From: Ascaris suum
Taxonomy: Eukaryota; Nematoda; Chromadorea; Rhabditida; Ascarididae
DNA length: 64,000 nt
NCBI GenBank assembly: GCA_013433145.1
Contig: CM024182.1
Coordinates: 930,001-994,000 of the forward strand
Reading direction: 5' to 3'
Shown here: positions 36,901 through 50,094 of the stretch, piece after piece
Layout of the letters: each line of letters starts with the position of its first letter
Numbering within the stretch: the stretch's first letter is position 1
Translations under genes and position numbers: made by a program
The notes under the pieces: model-generated
What the model saw: only the letters and a program-made list of their open reading frames with translations
What the model was told of the DNA's origin: nothing
The model's database searches: none

Positions 36901-39900
36901 AGCTGTTTACACACCGTTTCTTGTAATCAAGTCTGCGTGCTATAACCAAGAACCTACCAAAACTGTGTGCTATCATCGAATAACCTACCATAACCGTTTG
37001 AGCGGTTCGTGCGAATATTTGAATAACGGCGAAGAGGCGCGTCACATCACGAGATGACCACTTCTCATGAACAATGATAGTAATGTTGTGAGAATCAAGT
37101 TGCAATAATAACTGCGCATTTTTATGACGATAAAATAAACCTGAAGTTTCCGCTCATAAATGATATCAATGAATCGATGTAGAAGTTTATCCCATTTCTA
37201 GAAATATAATGAATATATTGGTCTATTTTTCTCATATATTTCGAAATGTATTTGATAGAAACATTCTAGATTTCTTGCGTTAAAACTTAACAAGAGGAAA
37301 AACGAGTTTGAAAGCCTGGTACAATAGTCGTTTCTGACTTTCGCTTGTTCGGGCGATTCGCTAATAAAGCAAACAAAAGCCAAAGACGAAGCGCAACAGG
37401 GTATGTTATCCTAGAAAATATGATCGGTCGCTTCAACCGCCAACCAGGAAGTTTGCAATAACAGTAGCACTTTAATGTTGGTTACCTTAACAGTTACCAT
37501 TAAGCTATTTTGTGTAATAGCGGCTGATTTAAGGAATGAGTTGGCCCCAATACTATAAGCTGTAAGTTCTATTGTTTCTGCAATTGATCCTTTCAATTGA
37601 TGATTTTTCTTACCAGATGGGTGGTTCGGTAATGCTATCACGCCATCACCACTCCTTCCCCCTCGTTCCCACACACACACCTTACCAAAAAAAAATGCAG
37701 CATAAAATCGTCATCGCTTAAGCGTTTAACGTAAATTTGATAAAGTCGCTATTGAAAAATTGCAGCTACGGCGCATTTGTTGTAATGTCCTCAGAATGTT
37801 CTTCGTTTCAATGTAAAATTCTTTTAATATACGCTTGCTGTTACATCTTTTTTAGCAATCTTTCAATTTCGGCGTCCACAAAAACTTGCCCAGATTGAAA
37901 CGATTAACGTCTGACGCATCTCCCCCTCCACCCTCATTCTCTCTCCCTTCCCTTAGAAAAATTTCTTCTATGACTACAAATTTAATCTCGAACCTCGACG
38001 AATATTTCATGTTTTTCCACTCCAATTCTATAAATCAGTCGTAGGATAGTTTCTATTTACATGATCGTTGATTCGCTTTAATGCGATTGCGAAACTAATC
38101 GCATAACGATTCCCATTAAAAGCAAATTATTCATCATCAAAAATTTACGCCTCATATTTTCATTATTTTTCCAGATTTTTTACATCATAAGTTCTCATAA
38201 AAACGATATATACCTTTATAATATTACACAGATTTTGGCGTAGGTGTTGAAATTTTCTTCTCTAATCGGATAATGAATTATAAGTGAATGTTTTTTCTTT
38301 TTTAATATCATATGAAATTTTTTTTTTTTGCAAAACTGGACAGCCTAAGTTTTATATTGCTAAGCGAGTCGTATAGAGAAGATATCTTGCAATTCGCTTG
38401 AAGTTTTCAATCAAATATATGGGCAAAATTTGAGTGCCCATAATTCCTTATGTCATCAAGACCTTCCTATTTGTAATTTACTATAAGTTTTCATTCAAAT
38501 ATGTATGCAAATTTCAGTGCTCACAATTGCCTTATGTCATCAATAACTTTCCTACATCCAGACAAGAATATATGGCATTAGTGAGTTACTTCAAAATAAG
38601 CAGATATGAAATTCGCTCTAACCATTATTATCTTTTTGTTGAGGTAAAATTGCCGTTATATCCATCCTATAGACATCCAAATAGAGAACATTTTCGAAGC
38701 GTTCATCAATTAGTCGTTTCAATTTGCTGTTAACGCGTTTCCAATTGAGCAAATCGAACGGTGAGCTATGATCAAAAATTATTGACCTATAAATAAAAAT
38801 AATAAATTTACCACATTGATTCGTTTCCTCGGCGATAATGTGGCATGTTCGTAATGCTTAATTAATGGCTCAATGCCCTTCTATTTTATTTCGTTTATTT
38901 TAAGATTCCATGCACCAGAAAATGTCACCAGGTAATTCGCCCACCAAAATCATTAGGTGGACCGCTTAGTAAATTACCAAGTAGCGTTCATAACTGTATT
39001 CATCTGGAAAAAAGAAAGAAAAATTCCTTAAATTTAAAAAAAAATATTGTTCGAGAATTTCAATGAATAGAATGCATCGATTATTGAAAAGTAAAAACAA
39101 AAGAGTGCTTAGCTTTCTATACTATTTAAAGACAAATTGCTTCATTTAACCTATCATATTCAATTAACTGATAATAAAATTGTGGAAAATTTATAGGAAA
39201 TGATTAAATCGGATTCATATGATTAACTCACGAAATCACTAGTCATTGATAACTATCTTCATAGTTAATACTACGTAAAGGTATAAAGATATCATCAAAA
39301 TTGAAAAAAAAAATCACACCGCAAACGTGAAGGTATATAGGCTAATATCGAGAAATAATATGCTAATATGCTACTCCTTAACTATGAACGTTTTAAAATT
39401 GTCATAAAATTTATTGTCCTCAGTAATCACGAGGACCTTTTATTGCAAGCTAGCAAACTTATGAAAATGAAAGCAATATAAGATTCCTCAGGACCTGAGG
39501 AGCACCAGGTGTATCTGACAACTTGAGATACCCGATAACTTGAGGTACCTGACGAGTTGAGGAATGCATTTGCATTTGAACAACGTTCGTAGGCAAGCCT
39601 ATCGATAACAAGAAATTGGAATGAGTTCTTCGGGGATAGCCCATCTCATCATCGAAAAAAGACGTTTCAAATTACCACATGTACCATATCTTCTATCAAT
39701 GAAAACATTCCCACGAGAAAATTCATACGTATAAAAAAAAATAAACGACAGAAAAAAAAGGCATAAAATATTTCTTCTATTTAGGAATATCGAAGCAAAT
39801 CGTTTTGCTCATTATAAAACAATTCTTCAGTCGACCGAACGTAAGCGATTTTCCAAAATTTCTTCGCATACAGGAAACAAGCATTTTCCAAGCAATTTAA

Positions 39901-41212
39901 ATGTGCTGATCAATCTAAAACTGCGAGTAACCGAAATTGAAACTTAGGTTTTATTTATTTCCTACTCTCCAGGCAATAGAGGTGCCACCGTTGGCCAGTA
40001 TTTTTGAATGGGTAGATATTTAATTTTATTTGAATATTAAGTTTAAGAAATCGCGCTATTTAAATAAATGACGTCGAATCACAGCGTATGAACGCCAAAA
40101 TTATGCAAATTTGGTAGAACGATTGTTACGACTAAATTCTCTCCCTCGCCTCGTCGATGGAAGGCTACTTCGCTGCAAAGCCATCCAAACAAGCAAATGC
40201 AAGTGCGCTTGCATGAGCAGAGATTATGCGACGAATAAATGCAAACATTTTGAATCACGCACAAATTAGATCAATAGTGGGGAAAAAAAAGATGCTAGCA
40301 AAAGCCGATAATCAGTACAAATCTCCGAATGGTGAATTACAATTCAACGGAAACGAACAAGAATCCGGAATGGACCCATCGGTTTTCCACATTTGTTTTT
40401 TATCGCATGAACATGATTTGCATTAAATTCCAACAAAAAAAAAAACAGCATTGCATAGGATTAAATTGAACGTGATGCACTGCTGAAAGTAGCAAATATT
40501 AAATATAATAAATTATAGCGTTAAAATTAGCAAATTAAAAATCGAACTAAAAAAATCCAAGCAAAATAATTGCACCTACCATACGATATCTGGAAAAATT
40601 ATTTCCTCTTTCTCATTCGACCAACGTTTTCTTGTCTTTAAAGATAGAAGTGACGATTCGTTGACAAGTTTTCGTTGTAGACGTTGCACATTATTACCAA
40701 CGAATTCTTTCAATGAGGGCATCTATAATTGAATTCAATTTATCTTTAGTCTGCTAAAAAAAAAATCACAAAATTCAAGAAATTTTATTACTACTTTAAT
40801 GCAGTTTCGAAGATCACAAAAATTCTTGAATTGAAATCAGCTGTGGAAAAAATAAATGAAGACATAATATGCAATGTATAATAGCATCAAAAACTATTCG
40901 ACGTTTAGATTTGCGAAAAATGAAAATCATATTTGCATACGGTTATCGCCGCTGGTGAGTATAAAAGATATGCAAATGAACCGTATTCGATTCAACAACA
41001 TCAATTCGTGCAGGAAATCATAGTGTAATGATCAGCAACAAAGCATTTACTAAAGTGTGAAATTCAACCACACTACTATGACATACCAGTCGGTTGAGCA
41101 GGCGTTTATGCTGGCTAATTTCTCCAGAAGCAGCCATCGCGTCCGTCTTCCCCAGAGAAAAAAACGATGAAAAGAATGCGAGCAGCACCCATCTAGACTT
41201 AGTGCTAGCCAT
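33709..41212 (-). CDS. multi-exon gene on the - strand, secreted or membrane protein of unknown family (overall span)
   Basis: Exon-like blocks on the - strand run from a signal-peptide exon at 41212 to a terminal exon ending in a stop at 33709. Their borders carry good splice sites (GTATGT, GTAGGT, GTGAGT donors; TTTCAG and TTATAG acceptors). The first three blocks join in phase (0, then 2 completing a Cys codon), two middle blocks also join in phase, and the last two can join in phase 0. The junctions between the third and fourth blocks, and before the 36.1 kb block, are not resolved, so exons are missing or misplaced. No known domain is recognised. An AATAAA-type hexamer on the - strand lies at about 33558-33563. 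Confidence 0.45.
36092..36193 (-). CDS. internal exon, unknown - strand gene
   Basis: A strong acceptor GCGTTTCAG precedes 36193 and a strong donor GTGAGT follows 36092. It is 34 codons, phase 0 at both ends: CYLRTLDGGDTEDSVHVQC and KKEYPKNFFPRLKE. An alternative acceptor (GCTTCTAG) before 36268 would extend it in the same frame. Confidence 0.45.
36528..36767 (-). CDS. internal exon, unknown - strand gene
   Basis: This is part of a 158-codon open frame on the - strand (36292-36768), the longest non-repetitive frame in the window. The acceptor GTGATTAG precedes 36767 and the donor GTAAAA follows 36528. The residues include NVAWDVALNFSRYNNEDG, CNAKKCSGFSMFLRYSNE and CIVYRVVFEDGVIQPIDIY, with several cysteines as in an extracellular domain. 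The frame stays open past the donor, so a longer form is possible. No family is recognised. Confidence 0.45.
36958..37111 (-). CDS. internal exon, unknown - strand gene
   Basis: The acceptor ATGCGCAG precedes 37111. The residues include SHNITIIVHEKWSSRDVTRL and FAVIQIFARTAQTVM. Two GTAGGT donors occur, after 36989 (phase 0) and after 36958 (phase 1). Only the second matches the phase of the next block. Confidence 0.42.
37411..37680 (-). other. coding-like - strand frame within the unknown gene
   Basis: An open frame of 89 codons contains ETIELTAYSIGANSFLKSAA and LMVTVKVTNIKV. It has an internal GTAAGA donor and a TTGCAG acceptor, so it may hold one or two exons between 38.6 and 37.1 kb. Not resolved. 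Confidence 0.25.
38623..38765 (-). CDS. third exon, unknown - strand gene
   Basis: The acceptor TGATCATAG precedes 38765. Its first base completes a Cys codon with the preceding exon, giving a phase match. The residues include SPFDLLNWKRVNSKLKRL and ENVLYLDVYRMDITAILPQQ. The donor (GTTAGA) is weak. The frame otherwise meets a stop two codons later. Confidence 0.45.
39515..39565. repeat. three-copy 17-base tandem repeat
   Basis: Three adjacent 17-base units of the type CTGACAACTTGAGATAC at 39515, 39532 and 39549, each differing at a few positions. They lie in a presumed intron of the - strand gene. Confidence 0.8.
40580..40722 (-). CDS. second exon, unknown - strand gene
   Basis: The acceptor AATTATAG precedes 40722 and the donor GTAGGT follows 40580. 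It starts in phase 0, matching the signal-peptide exon, and ends in phase 2. The 47 codons are basic and include NNVQRLQRKLVNESS and RKRWSNEKEEIIFPDIV. The RKRW stretch could be a processing site, but this is only a guess. Confidence 0.45.
41087..41212 (-). CDS. first exon with signal peptide, unknown - strand gene
   Basis: ATG at 41212 starts MASTKSRWVLLAFFSSFFSL, a classical signal sequence with a basic start and a hydrophobic core. After it come GKTDAMAASGEIS and QHKRLLNRL. The exon is 126 bases, phase 0, with donor GTATGT directly after it. The residues after the signal faintly recall the start of cys-loop receptor subunits, but the following exon does not fit that family. Confidence 0.5.
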
Positions 41213-41740
41213 CAGTATGCTAATTTAGCGGCAAATGCTCCCTTTGAGACATCATAAGCTTGAAAGTTTTAATTTTTTAAATATTATCTAATTTGCTAGA
41301 GATGTAAAACGCGACGAATCAAAGAATATCTTTGACTATGAGTCTAACTTTGCTCAAATATATTTGTGGCTATTCACAAAGTGAATTGTACAACACATGA
41401 GGATACAATGATAAGCCCCCGTTTTTGGGCAGCTAAATAGAATATTACAAAGAAAAAATTTTCAAAGCTATTGTCTATGAGGTATCGATAAATATCTCAC
41501 GTTATTAATAGCAAAGAAGATTTAAATGTGTAAAAGATTGATATTAATTCTATTAGCGCTGATAGAAAGTTCTACCGATACAACGGAATGAAGGTCTTTG
41601 TAAAATTGCGATAGAAATGTACAATTCATCCTTATATGTTCATCGCTTTGCTGGATACAATTAGATGAATACATAGATAAGCGAAAATATGTCAGCTTAT
41701 CGATATTCTATAAGAAGTTAATGCATGACATTCATCGTTC

Positions 41741-41955
41741 CGTATCAGTCACTGTGCGGTCGGTTCTACGGGGCTCCGACTAAACTCTTTGGCTTCGTCC
41801 TACCGAAGCACTTGAACCAGCACCTCATTTGAACGAGGGACTGGAACAAGGCCGGACTTTCACCTTAAGCGGTACAGTGACGAATTCACTCGTCAAAACC
41901 TGATGGACAGCGGAAGAGCCTCCATACAACCTTAAACTTCACCTGAGAACAGGTA
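41741..41955. other. GC-richer island, unexplained
   Basis: About 200 bases are clearly richer in G+C than their surroundings and contain short self-complementary words (GGCTTCG/CGAAGC, GAACCAG). No coding frame or tRNA box pattern is convincing. It could be the end of a retroelement or a structured RNA. Confidence 0.3.
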
Positions 41956-42418
41956 AAAACGATATGAAGAGATATTTATTCGTAATGAATGCTCTGTTGA
42001 AAGAATTAAAAAATTAAATGAGAAGAGTATGATAATCCTTAATAACTTATGGAAATTTGCAAAAAAATTGCATAAACTATTTAAAATGAAAGAGACTTGA
42101 TAGAGAAAGAAAAGAAGGCTAGTTTAACATGAATTAAGCACAGTGAAAAGTGTTAAATGAATATGGCAGTGCAATGATTGCAATGGGAAATATCATTCTG
42201 TTGCAAATTCTATGAAGCTTTCTTTAGTTTCAAAAAAAAAAAATTGCTCACATGATTCAACAGAATTCATGCATCAAAACGCAATTATCTTAAAACAATT
42301 CAATGTTTTAAAAACAACGTTATGTAGATTTTGCTTATGGAAATTCGCATATTTTAGATGAAAGAAATTATTGAATAAAAGAAGCAAGAAGTATAGTAGA
42401 CGGTCGGGACCAATACAA

Positions 42419-42715
42419 TCACTTAAACAATATACGTGATGATTGCGCTGTGACTGTGAAAATCTTCGCAAATATAACATGGCTAAAGCATGTAATATTC
42501 AGATAGCTGTCGCCTTTAAAACGCATCATAGCTTCATCGAACTTGGTGGTATAACACCTTGTAAACTTGTGAAGTCTATCGGTGAAAATGTGGCCGCAAA
42601 GTCTATCGGTGCGGTATACGAGTGAAGGACCGAAATCATGTGATCGGTTTTTAAAATTGTGGAGTAAATGTAAATTCACTAACCAAAGTGTACCAGCACT
42701 TCCACTTGTGTACAC
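42419..42715 (-). other. exon-like - strand frame, unknown
   Basis: A 98-codon frame includes CGHIFTDRLHKFTRCYTTKF and DEAMMRFKGDSYL. The last part faintly resembles the start of a hemopexin repeat (C-x(n)-F-D-A ... G-x-x-Y), but I cannot support that. A 60-codon frame on the + strand overlaps it, so the coding strand is not settled. Confidence 0.2.
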
Positions 42716-43824
42716 TTAAACGAAATGTCTTGTAAGCAAATTTTTTCCTTATTTTCTCTGCTTTCCTCATCAGTTTTTTAATGGAAATGCTTGTTGTATG
42801 CGCTATCTATAAAAATATGGGTAACGTTTAACTGAAAGTCATTTGAAAGACCGCCCTCATTCTTCTACCTTCCTTGGTTTGATTAAATCTACTATTATCT
42901 GTCTAAAGAAAACGGAAAATTGTCAGCACTTAAGAGGATGACCTACAAAGAATAGAGAACGACCTAAAGATATCCTTCATAATTAACAAAAAAAGCAACG
43001 GACAAAAAACAATCACTACGCGTTAGCACATTCCTCGCAATATAATATTGTAGTATACATGAATTCTAGTCGAAAACAAGCGCAGTGTTCCCTGTAAAGT
43101 ATGCCCGGCGTTGCTAAGCTATTCTAACAACAAAAAAAACGCCTCGTTTCCATGGCCGATATTTCACAAAAATAAACTCGCGTTTCCACCAATCTTGGGA
43201 AAGAAACTTTCTATTTATTTATTTGATCATCATATGAAATAGAAATAAAGTTCATGATATGCAATTTAAGAAAATAGAAAATCTCATAAAATAAACTTCA
43301 TTCGAGTGAAAGATGGAATATAAAAGACGTAATATTCGATGCATATTAGGAATGATTCTAGAGACTAAACTAATCAAAATTATATTAATTAAGCTACAAT
43401 TAGAATGTAATGAAAGTATATTTCGAATTGCTCAATATGTGCAGAAATAATTATAGACGATGGAAAGTAATTTCATATTAGCATAATTTATAGGTGAAAG
43501 TTTTTTACGATAGAAGCTCTAAAATACATCACGATAAAGTTCCAGTCATCATTAGACTCATTATCGACCTGACAGCTGTAGCCCGGTGCAGGTGACATAA
43601 ACCTATAATATATTTAGGTGCAAAAAAAATGAATATTTCGAATTTTAATATATAGGAATATTAAGTTGATAACATTTCTTGCCGTCTCAACTATCTAGGC
43701 ACAAATCGAATTAAAACATAGATCGGAGTCAATAATAATTCCCAAATTTCTAGTTGATTTAAAAGTGATTTTCGGATTTTTAAGATATTTGAGTTTGAAT
43801 CGTGTATGGTAAACGGACAAGGGT

Positions 43825-43876
<52 letters not shown>

Positions 43877-45349
43877 GGAGAAAGAGAGAGAGGGAGAGAG
43901 AGAGAGAGAAAAGCGATTGAAGAGAGATTTTTCTCATCAACTTTACCCTTGGGAAATTTGTCTTTACCAGTTTTCGCCTATCAAATCTGGAGAAAATCAT
44001 GCAGCACATAAGCCTGATCAGTATCACCTAGACAATGGCACCTTTAAGGTATTCATAAATTGTTGCTCTTAATTAGCCTTTAATGTAAGAACATGCAAGC
44101 ATTTGAACTCCATTCTACTGCTGTAAACAATTCCACGCTATCGTTAAAATCTTCACTAGTGACAGCTTCCGTAACGAATGGCCTGAAGTTAAAAAAAAAT
44201 GCAATACAAGTAAACAACTAATCTCTAGTCATAAACATGCTTATAGATAAAGAAACATGTACCCTTCTCTGCCATATGTTTGCTGATACGAGCCTAGGCA
44301 AGATGTGTTATCGGATAATGAACAAGTGTTGAGTGAAGAGACCGAAGCAAAGGTCCTCTAAGAAGAAAATACTCGGCATTGTAGAGGTTTTTGCAATACA
44401 CGAAACGAATAAACGTTTTTCTTAAACAGCAATAAAATTTTAAAGAGAATAGAATAAGGCAAACACATCTTTCATCAGATTCGAGCTAGCTGGCATACGA
44501 AAGAGAACCTCTATGGTCGATTAACCCCGCAGCACAGATCTGCTACCATGTGACTTATTGAGTAATATTCCCCGTGGATGCGGGGAGCTTTCCATGCCCA
44601 CAGGGCAGCTCTTGCTTTGTGAAAATCACCCAACGGAAGTTGAAAGGCAAGAAAGCGCTTCTCTTTAAATTTTTCATGCTAGTGAGCTCTATCATAATGT
44701 CTTAGAACTGCGATGGATTAGCAAATTTTAAAAAAAAGCTGCCGATTCGATTTCATAAAGTTAGCTGCGGCTTACATCCATAGCACATATTTGCGTTGAA
44801 TACAGCGTAGTGCCTCGGGCTCATTGTGGCTAATATGGGATATTCAAAAAAATGGTTGCTAATGAACAGATTCCGCATGAATTTGAAATTCTGGAAAGTT
44901 TTTCATCTTGGAAACTTGACGTTGTTGGTCCCAATGGCATGTGATGTTACGCGCAATCAGCTCAAAAAAATTTCTACATGCAAAGGAGTTGTAAAATAGA
45001 CATCTAATTCGGCATATTCTTTATGTCGCTGCTGACTTTCTATATGACGATTATATGTGCAAATTTTCAGACCTCATAATATGTTGAAATTCTCATCGAA
45101 ATGAGACAGATAAAATGAGAGCACAATTCTGACATAACCTGATCTTTTCTCAACTTTAGAGCTTTACTTGCAGTTCTGTTCAATCATAATATTTTGTTTA
45201 ATTGCATATCGGTGAATATCTTTAGAAAATATTGACGTCGGACCGTCGAGCTCCAGTTTATTCCATTTTCTGTCATCTTTTATGAACACATTCAGTATTA
45301 CCGGATATCTTCTTTCGCAATAAATTGTTGTTTCTCTAATAACACCGAT
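42716..45349. other. stretch without a recognised gene
   Basis: AT-rich sequence containing the (AG)n tract at 43.8 kb and a GC-richer patch near 44540-44640. Nothing else is supportable. Confidence 0.5.
43827..43913. repeat. (AG)n microsatellite, purine tract
   Basis: Perfect AG dinucleotides for about 44 bases, then an imperfect GAGGGAGAAAG-type purine tract. The whole + strand is purine only, so the tract is capable of triplex (H-DNA) formation in principle. Confidence 0.96.
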
Positions 45350-45442
45350 GTGTCACGTTTTCCTCCACTGAATCACCTAGAACATACTGCTTCAAGGAGA
45401 TTCCTCGTGTTATTGCGAGCTTATGGAGAACTTTTTTTTCAG

Positions 45443-45568
45443 CTCATGAAGGCAACTCACACTCCCAGTATCCGTTGCAGATATGAGGAAACTGCGGATG
45501 ACCCGTGTACTTCCGTGGATGAGCTTGCTTTCAAAAAATACGCCTCAAGGGCACAGGGGTTTTTTTGA
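45443..45568 (+). other. candidate + strand exon, unknown
   Basis: A strong acceptor (CTTTTTTTTCAG) at 45442 is followed by an open frame with SIRCRYEETADDPCTSVDEL and FKKYASR. A good donor was not found before the stop. It may belong with the frame at 47341-47521. Confidence 0.22.
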
Positions 45569-45815
45569 TCGCGATGTCTCATCACGACAACGGCCCCCAC
45601 GGTCCAAGTCAACGAATTATCCTCAGGCAGGAGCTACCGTGAGGGAATCCCCATGGTGGGAGATGATGGTTAGCTCCGAACATTGAGCTGACCAACAGTG
45701 GAAACATTCTACGAAGTACACGGTTTCTGTGATGCAGCATACAGATCTAATCAATGCAAAATGCATAAGAAATTAAAGGCATAAAGAACGCACAGACATA
45801 TGCATTTGTACGGAC

Positions 45816-45958
<143 letters not shown>

Positions 45959-47340
45959 CGGCGGTTATGCATAAGAACCTCCCAACGGTACGTTTGCTTC
46001 GTGCAAATCGTCGGAGGCAAATGATGCGATGGTACTACCTGCTAAACGAAAGAAGCAGCGAAATTAATCACTACTGCGAGATCGCGAAATAAAACAAGTG
46101 GAGATTCCGGTCATATTGTCCGGTCACGCTAATTAAATGCGACGATGGAATGAGTCATAAAGAAAGCGAGAAGCAAAATTTTCATCAATTGCAAATTATT
46201 TATTAGTGATGCTAAATTAAGAATGATAGCTTAAGAAGGAAGCTGAATAATATTGGAAGAGAATGAGATAATTAGCAAACAGAAAAAAAAATCTAAAGAA
46301 AATTTGTGAATTATTTGTTCTCTATTTGGCTATAAAAGGCATTTGTAGAAAGGAAATAGATGATAAACTTTTATGACAGTCTAAAAGGGAAATGAACGTT
46401 TGGAATCCGAAATCAGAAATGCCAACAAGGACAATGACTCACTCCTGAAGTGAATGCAACAAAGGTCCAATCAATAAATTCTGTTTGAGAACAAGCTATA
46501 GCTTTAATGATGCGCTATATTTATTTCATTATTATTTTTTTAAGGACAAAAGAAAATATTCCATCAGTCTCTCTCATAGTTTATTATAAGCTCATCTTAA
46601 AAAAAAAACGAACAAACAAAGAAAACGAGAGAGAGAGAATGAACAGAGGAGAAGTCAGCGAAGCTGCTCATTTCAATGCTTCATCTATATTTTGCTTTTC
46701 TATCTTACATCATTGAAACTTGCGTCAATATTGTCTTTTCGACAATGCATTCTTTGTTTACTGTACTTTCTATTTCAGTTTTTTTTCCGCAGTTTTCCTA
46801 GCTCCCGTGGATACATTCACTCATCTTTTATATCTTTGTCATCATTCTTACATATCCTTCCACCTTATATACCATAATTGTATAAGATATAAGAAGCAAC
46901 ACTAATGTATTGCACATGCATTGTATCTCAGTACATGAGGGAAGAGAGGACGCAAACAGAAGACCCAGTGCTGGAGCATCTGCTTAAAAAGTAGAAGGTC
47001 GTGGATGCGAGTTGTGTGTGGACAACATTTTTTTTTATTATCTCAAACAATGTGAGAGTATGTCTCAAACAGTTATCTGAAACATATTGCTCACGATTAA
47101 ATCAACAATTTCAACGAAGCAAAATGGAAAACAGTAAATTCTCAAAAGATTACCAAAGTACTGATTGGAAATCCTGTCTATAGGAGTAGATGCTTTAAAG
47201 TTGAGGAATGAAACTTGCGCAATAAACGAACGCAAAAATTCGCCCTTTTTTTATACGTGATAATGGAATTTTCTTAAAAACATCCAGCTTTAATACTCTT
47301 ATTAAATAAAAAATTATGTCCTAAATGCAAATTTAATGAT

Positions 47341-47521
47341 TAGCACCCATATATGGAGATTGATAATTCATATGAACTCGATCGTAATGTATACGAGTAA
47401 CTCAAAGGAAATATTGCGAACCGGTAGCGTAGATGATGTACGTACTACTTCTAGTAGAGAGACGACCGCCGCCGTTGAGCGACCACTGCTCATTCAATTC
47501 AAAGAGCTCTCGATCGGCTAA
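47341..47521 (+). other. candidate terminal exon on the + strand, unknown
   Basis: After TTAATGATTAG at 47340 a frame reads through YTSNSKEILRTGSVDDVR and AAVERPLLIQFKELSIG to a TAA at 47519-47521. An AATAAA follows near 47567. The GC-richer codons of its second half look coding. No family is recognised. Confidence 0.28.
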
Positions 47522-47599
47522 TCCTCTGTAATTTACTGGTCGGATAAATGTTAGATAACAGAATGGAATAAACGAATAACGTAGTGATGTCGAAAATAT

Positions 47600-50090
47600 T
47601 ATGGGAATAGACGATATAAAAATTATAAATGTTAATTACTAAAGGTAATGTGGATAGCATGAAGTGATATTAATGAAAGTACAATAACACTTTCTATTTG
47701 ATTTTGATACCTCTATAAGCATCTACAATATTTCAGGTGCATAATACGGATTGCATAATCGAGGTTTTTGACCAGGTGAAATCCTAAGGTGTTTTCATCA
47801 ATAAGGTGATGAGAATCAATAGACGTAAAAGGTTCTATAAGAAATTCAAATGATAGAATATTTCAATTAATCTCTTCTAAATAAATATTTTACAATATAT
47901 CAAGAATTCAAAGGATCGGCGGCCAGTATCCATTGGAAATTGTTTTTGTATTTCAATGGCATATATCTGTTAAAGCTATAAAAAAATTATTGGAGCGTTT
48001 CAGTAATAGTGAGCGATTATAGTCGACGTTTCAGCTTATTCAGATAAACTAATGAGTTCATACCTTAAAGTATGTCGTATATATAGAATAAAAATCAGGT
48101 GAAAATGCTTCAACGATAGACAATTCGCATTGAAACGTTACAGTGGTACAACATCAGCCGTACAAACAACAGATATTAAGACCACCCAGGAAGCAAATGC
48201 AAAAAAACATGACTATGACGGTTAAATATGAAGCCGAAATATTCTAAAGTCAATTATCGTACCAACATGCCACATCCCTTTATAAGATACCTTTATCAGT
48301 CTTATTTCACATTAATTTTTCACCAAGGGTTGGAAACAGTCTATATAACTCGACGAAATTTCTATGATGAGGGACCGCTTTTACGATGCATTTGATCTTC
48401 AAGAATAGTCAGATGAATAATAACTAGGTAGAAACGTTAGAGGCAGGTATATCAATGCGCGCCTTAATATAGCCTATGTTCACCTTATTTCACAAGCGTC
48501 ACAACAAAGTAAATAAAGTAAACACCTGTTCACCTTTCGAGAGGTTTCCGTCATTTTTACCGTTTTTCTAGCGCAAAGTCGGATTTATAACTCTATGATG
48601 GATACTGGTCAAGGTACTGTTTTTATGTGCATTTCTTCTGCGTTACATTTAAAATTATAAAATCGTAGAATACGTTCCATCTTGCCGCATTGTTTCATTA
48701 TCTCGACATCTTTTCTATTATTTTTGCAATGATAAATGTTATCCCCCCTTTGAATTTTTGTATATTGTTAAGTGCTTCCAGAGAATCGGGAATATTTTAA
48801 CTCATCTGAACGTAGCGGACATGAACTTTCGCGTCATATATATTCTGAAAGACAGCAGAAAAAAATTTCATAGTTCATTTGCATCATTTGCATGATCCCT
48901 TCATCATCTTAGCAGAAATTCAACAAAATACATTCATAGGAGTTAATTTGCATAAAATAGTCGTATCAAGGCGCTAAATTAGAATATATGATACAAAAAT
49001 GGCAAATGAATTTATCAACTTATGACAAACGACAACTCTATGAAACTAGTTTAAAGAATAAATGACTAAAATATTCCTGGTGTATATTGCCATAGAATCG
49101 CAATGTAGTAGCTGTTAATCGAACTCGAATACGTGCAATTAATTATATCTGATATGTGAACTGACAGCTGCTCTCTTAATCGAGTGCACATTTTGTTTAT
49201 TTTAACCAAAGGTATTCGTATCCGTTCAAAAATGCCGCATAATTCTAAAAACTTTTCTAAAGTTGTAATAGAAGACTCCATTAAAAAAAATAAAAGTTCT
49301 AAAATTCCATTATATTTAGTGGGAGTGAGAAAAAAAATATGCAATTAGAAACTGAGCTTTCGATGATGCGCTTTCTAGGTAGATATTGCAAATAAAATGG
49401 CAATTACTATAAAAAAAAGGTTAACTATCTACATATTTCTTATGTTTTTTACTTGAGAACATCAATCGAAAAATCTTATAAAAATTCAAAAAAAAGTAGC
49501 GAGATAAATGTTGTAGGCATCCCCACTTGGCAATAATACGATATACTTACATATGACGATCAAAGCGGAGCGCTACGAAAACGCAATAACTGCAAATTAA
49601 AAAAAAAAAAAATTCCAGCAAAAATTGCGGAGAAGTTGAAGCATTTAATTACTAGCATAACGCAAATACGCTGTTGCACTTTTAATCGGTACAGCTGCAA
49701 TTCTATAAGTGATTGCGATATGCCAGCATGCACTACTAGACATTTAGTGAGCGGTATCGTGTGAGAGACGGCTGTGAATAAGGTGGGCAAAATGGATTGT
49801 ATATCGGGGCGACATTTCTTCTAAATTCGCCTGTCGTCAATGGCCGTTCTTTGCACACTGATCTCATAACAAAGCGGACACACATTCCAATCATATTTGT
49901 GTGCGCACCTATAGGTGCAAAAACCTTCGCAACATACTTCTAATATTAACGCAAATATTTAGCCATACTTATCGACGTTTGAAGCATTGAAGCATGACAT
50001 CTAAAAAATAAAACTACACGTCGGAAACATCCATGAAAGCATACGATAGCTGCGTTAGGAAAAAAACGTTGGCAGAGAGATTTTATGTGA
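47600..50090. other. stretch without a recognised gene
   Basis: AT-rich DNA in which I see no supported gene or repeat. Confidence 0.45.
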
Positions 50091-50094
50091 TTTG

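Noticed and set aside
41018..41212. Cys-loop receptor subunit suggested by a signal peptide followed by HKRLLNRL
   Set aside because: The next in-phase exon lacks the YDxxVRP-type continuation, and no Cys-loop or membrane spans appear downstream.
42419..42600. Hemopexin repeat suggested by CYTTKFDEAMMRFKG
   Set aside because: Only a short resemblance, without repeat units, and the opposite strand is also open.
43802..44072. Arg/Glu repeat frames over the (AG)n tract
   Set aside because: Microsatellite read in several frames, with no start context or domain.
44540..44640. Possible small structural RNA in a GC-richer patch
   Set aside because: No tRNA A/B boxes, no 5S-like pattern, and only short complementary words.
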